A stretch of 64,000 bases of DNA. It comes from MB1-2 sp046566065 (GTDB lineage: Bacteria; Actinomycetota; CADDZG01; WHSQ01). The notes beneath the pieces are model-generated. The model made no database searches, had not been told where the DNA came from, and saw nothing but the letters and a program-made list of their open reading frames with translations. Every line of letters begins with the position of its first letter. Position 1 is the first letter of the stretch. Of this stretch, positions 62,638 to 64,000 are shown one piece after another. The DNA lies in assembly GCA_046566065.1 (NCBI GenBank), contig JBKHXK010000010.1, positions 1 to 64,000 on the forward strand, given 5' to 3'. Made by a program: the position numbers and the translations under genes.

Positions 62638-63419
62638 TCGTCCTCCGCCAGCGATCTCAGCAGTTCCAACATCCCCTGGGGGCCCTCCACGATCACATCT
62701 CCCCGCTGCAACAACTCGGGTGGAGCCTCACCGGACGAGACCGCGACCCGGACCGTGTCGATCCCCTGCCTTGATAACCGATCCAGAGCGTCGAAACCCG
62801 GGAGATCGACCACGTCATCTCCCGCGAACAGGACCGGATCGAGCGAGGAGTCGGCGGCGACCTCTAGAACGACGTCGGCCTTCGATAGTTGGATCGGAGG
62901 ACGAAGCTCGAACGCCCGCTTGCCCTCTGCGTGCCATAGCCCGAAGCGCTCTGCGAGATCTGATGTGAGAACCCGAAGATGGTGCGACGCCGAGTCGTGA
63001 TCGTCCGCGGCACGGTAGTGCAAGCCGACCATCACGCCCTTGTCCTCGACCAAGACCCCGGGTATCGCGAGCTGGCGGATCCGCTTCTCGGCCTCGTCGT
63101 ACACCTCTCGCATCAGCCCTAGATACGGAGCCGCCAGGTCAGACACGACCACCTCTCCCGCGATCGCTCTCTCCGCGCCATGGACCCCCCAGATATCGAG
63201 GGAGGGGCCGAGCCATCCGAGGAGCTCACGAGCCGACCGACCGGAGATGATGCTCAGGGCCCGGTATCGCTCGGACAGATCGTGCAGGACCTCCACCACC
63301 CCCTCTGCGGGACGCGCGTCCGAGGGCAGCGGAACCAACTCGGACAAAGTCCCGTCGAAGTCGAGGAGGATGCCGGCGGTGGCCGCGCGCGTGCGGAAAC
63401 GATCGAGGATCGATTGCAT
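62634..63419 (-). CDS. otsB: Trehalose-6-phosphate phosphatase
   Basis: This HAD-superfamily enzyme finishes trehalose synthesis. The 261-residue protein has motif I ILLDFDGTLSEL (nucleophile Asp and acid Asp), motif II in SIISGRSARELLGWL, GVHGAERAI and the closing LFAGDDVVDLPGFDAL acidic motif. It faces otsA tail-to-tail, so the two enzymes of one pathway are on opposite strands. Confidence 0.93.
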   Translation of the reverse strand: MQSILDRFRTRAATAGILLDFDGTLSELVPLPSDARPAEGVVEVLHDLSERYRALSIISGRSARELLGWLGPSLDIWGVHGAERAIAGEVVVSDLAAPYLGLMREVYDEAEKRIRQLAIPGVLVEDKGVMVGLHYRAADDHDSASHHLRVLTSDLAERFGLWHAEGKRAFELRPPIQLSKADVVLEVAADSSLDPVLFAGDDVVDLPGFDALDRLSRQGIDTVRVAVSSGEAPPELLQRGDVIVEGPQGMLELLRSLAEDD

Positions 63420-63454
63420 CCTCGGAGCGTAGACGGTGGCCGCAGCGAGCCTTC

Positions 63455-63460
63455 TAGACT
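63455..63460 (+). promoter_or_regulatory. -10 box of leaderless lipoprotein gene
   Basis: TAGACT followed by 7 nt and ATG, as at the DUF433 antitoxin gene; no ribosome site. Confidence 0.4.
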
Positions 63461-63467
63461 GCTCGCG

Positions 63468-64000
63468 ATGAAAGCCCGGCAGCTCTTAGCCGGCGCGCTC
63501 CTACTGCTGACGATGGTGGCGTGCCGCCCAGACACGGTCGACCTCGGTTATCGATATCCCGAAGGATCGTTGAGGTACAGGATGCGCGCCGAGGCCGGAG
63601 CGGAGTGGGACATCGGCGGTCCGGGGAAAGGCTCGTACGTCGTTACCTTCGAGGTGACCGAAACGGTTCAGTCTTCCGACGAGCAAGGAGCCGTCGTCAC
63701 GGTCGAGATGGTCCCCGAGTCTGTCGAAGAGAACGGGTTGCCTTCTCCCGGGAGCGAAGAACGATCCTTCGCCTTGAGGATCGGACCGAACGGCGAAGTC
63801 CTCGAGGTTCTCGAGGTCGACGGCATCGAAGCTGACGCTCTCGATCCAGACGAGCTGATCTTCATCGGCACCTACCGTCCACCGTTGCCGCAGGAGCGGG
63901 TCCGGCTTGGTGACGCATGGGAGGCCGAGCAGGAGGTGCGCCTCGCATCGGTCTTCCAGCAGTTCGTGACCACCGGGACGCTGGAGTCGTTGGACCGTGA
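63468..64000 (+). CDS. Lipoprotein of unknown function, 3' end missing
   Basis: From ATG 63468 the frame is open to the window edge (177 residues). It starts with a lipoprotein signal (Lys-Ala-Arg, a Leu-rich stretch, lipobox MVAC with Cys19). The mature part alternates acidic and hydrophobic beta-like segments (GSYVVTFEVTETVQSSDEQG, LRIGPNGEVLEVLEVDGI), resembling DUF6263-type or LprG-like lipoproteins, but I cannot assign it. It is divergent from otsB across 48 bp. Confidence 0.75.
   Translation, partial: MKARQLLAGALLLLTMVACRPDTVDLGYRYPEGSLRYRMRAEAGAEWDIGGPGKGSYVVTFEVTETVQSSDEQGAVVTVEMVPESVEENGLPSPGSEERSFALRIGPNGEVLEVLEVDGIEADALDPDELIFIGTYRPPLPQERVRLGDAWEAEQEVRLASVFQQFVTTGTLESLDR

Overview
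The window looks like chromosomal DNA of a high-GC actinobacterium, probably a deep-branching lineage of Actinomycetota. The evidence is a coproporphyrin-dependent heme cluster whose coproheme decarboxylase has the actinobacterial His/Tyr/His active site, a GpgS-type glucosyl-3-phosphoglycerate synthase, a mycothiol-dependent-isomerase-like protein, zinc-type S14, S4 and L36, and frequent GTG/TTG starts. I cannot name a genus.

Layout. 1-142: end of a GT4 glycosyltransferase. 313-5421: heme operon hemE-hemH-hemY-hemQ followed by a lipoprotein gene. 5528-9969: aconitase, a VOC protein, a DinB/SCP2-like protein and a GNAT acetyltransferase. 10173-32596: a 22 kb minus-strand translation block that reads from its promoter rpsL-rpsG-fusA-tuf, the S10 and spc gene order to secY-adk-map, then a second promoter and infA-rpmJ-rpsM-rpsK-rpsD-rpoA-rplQ-truA, then a third promoter and rplM-rpsI. 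32674-34405: a small insert (ACT protein, divergent PadR regulator and cupin). 34471-43412: rplJ-rplL and rpoB-rpoC with an attenuator leader. 43453-46726: an accessory block sitting between rplJ and rplA, namely a PqqD-like/M50 membrane metalloprotease preceded by five small acidic or basic peptides. 46818-49226: secE-nusG-rplK-rplA. 49334-52069: an exported operon (LVIVD-type propeller, secreted double-CxxC protein, lipoprotein). 52109-57816: signalling and mobile genes: an orphan response regulator, a PAS protein, a Phd/PIN toxin-antitoxin pair, a DUF433/DUF5615 pair lodged against tRNA-Trp, an ECF sigma/anti-sigma pair, twin response regulators, and a DUF4395-thioredoxin pair whose first gene appears to encode selenocysteine at an in-frame UGA. 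57821-64000: compatible-solute genes (gpgS, glycerate kinase, otsA, otsB), an AI-2E-family permease and a partial lipoprotein.

The strongest novelty candidates are: (1) the peptide array with conserved leader-like N-termini next to a PqqD-M50 protease, inserted into the normally tight rplKA-rplJL-rpoBC neighbourhood, plus a nearby secreted Cys-motif protein that shares a short N-x-A-x-A-type motif with the peptides; (2) the probable UGA-encoded selenoprotein in the DUF4395-thioredoxin pair, supported by a SECIS-like hairpin and a GTGA overlap with the next gene; (3) a toxin-antitoxin islet bounded by a displaced 42-nt copy of the 3' half of tRNA-Trp, with no integrase.

Regulation visible in the sequence includes three ribosomal promoters sharing a TATCCT -10 box (two with a GCGCCCC/GGGGCGC hairpin just downstream), a consensus promoter ahead of rpoB, an rplJ terminator with a competing antiterminator, a perfect operator over the start codon of the Phd antitoxin, and several genes that look leaderless. 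Many intergenic spaces are zero or overlap as ATGA, GTGA or TGATG.
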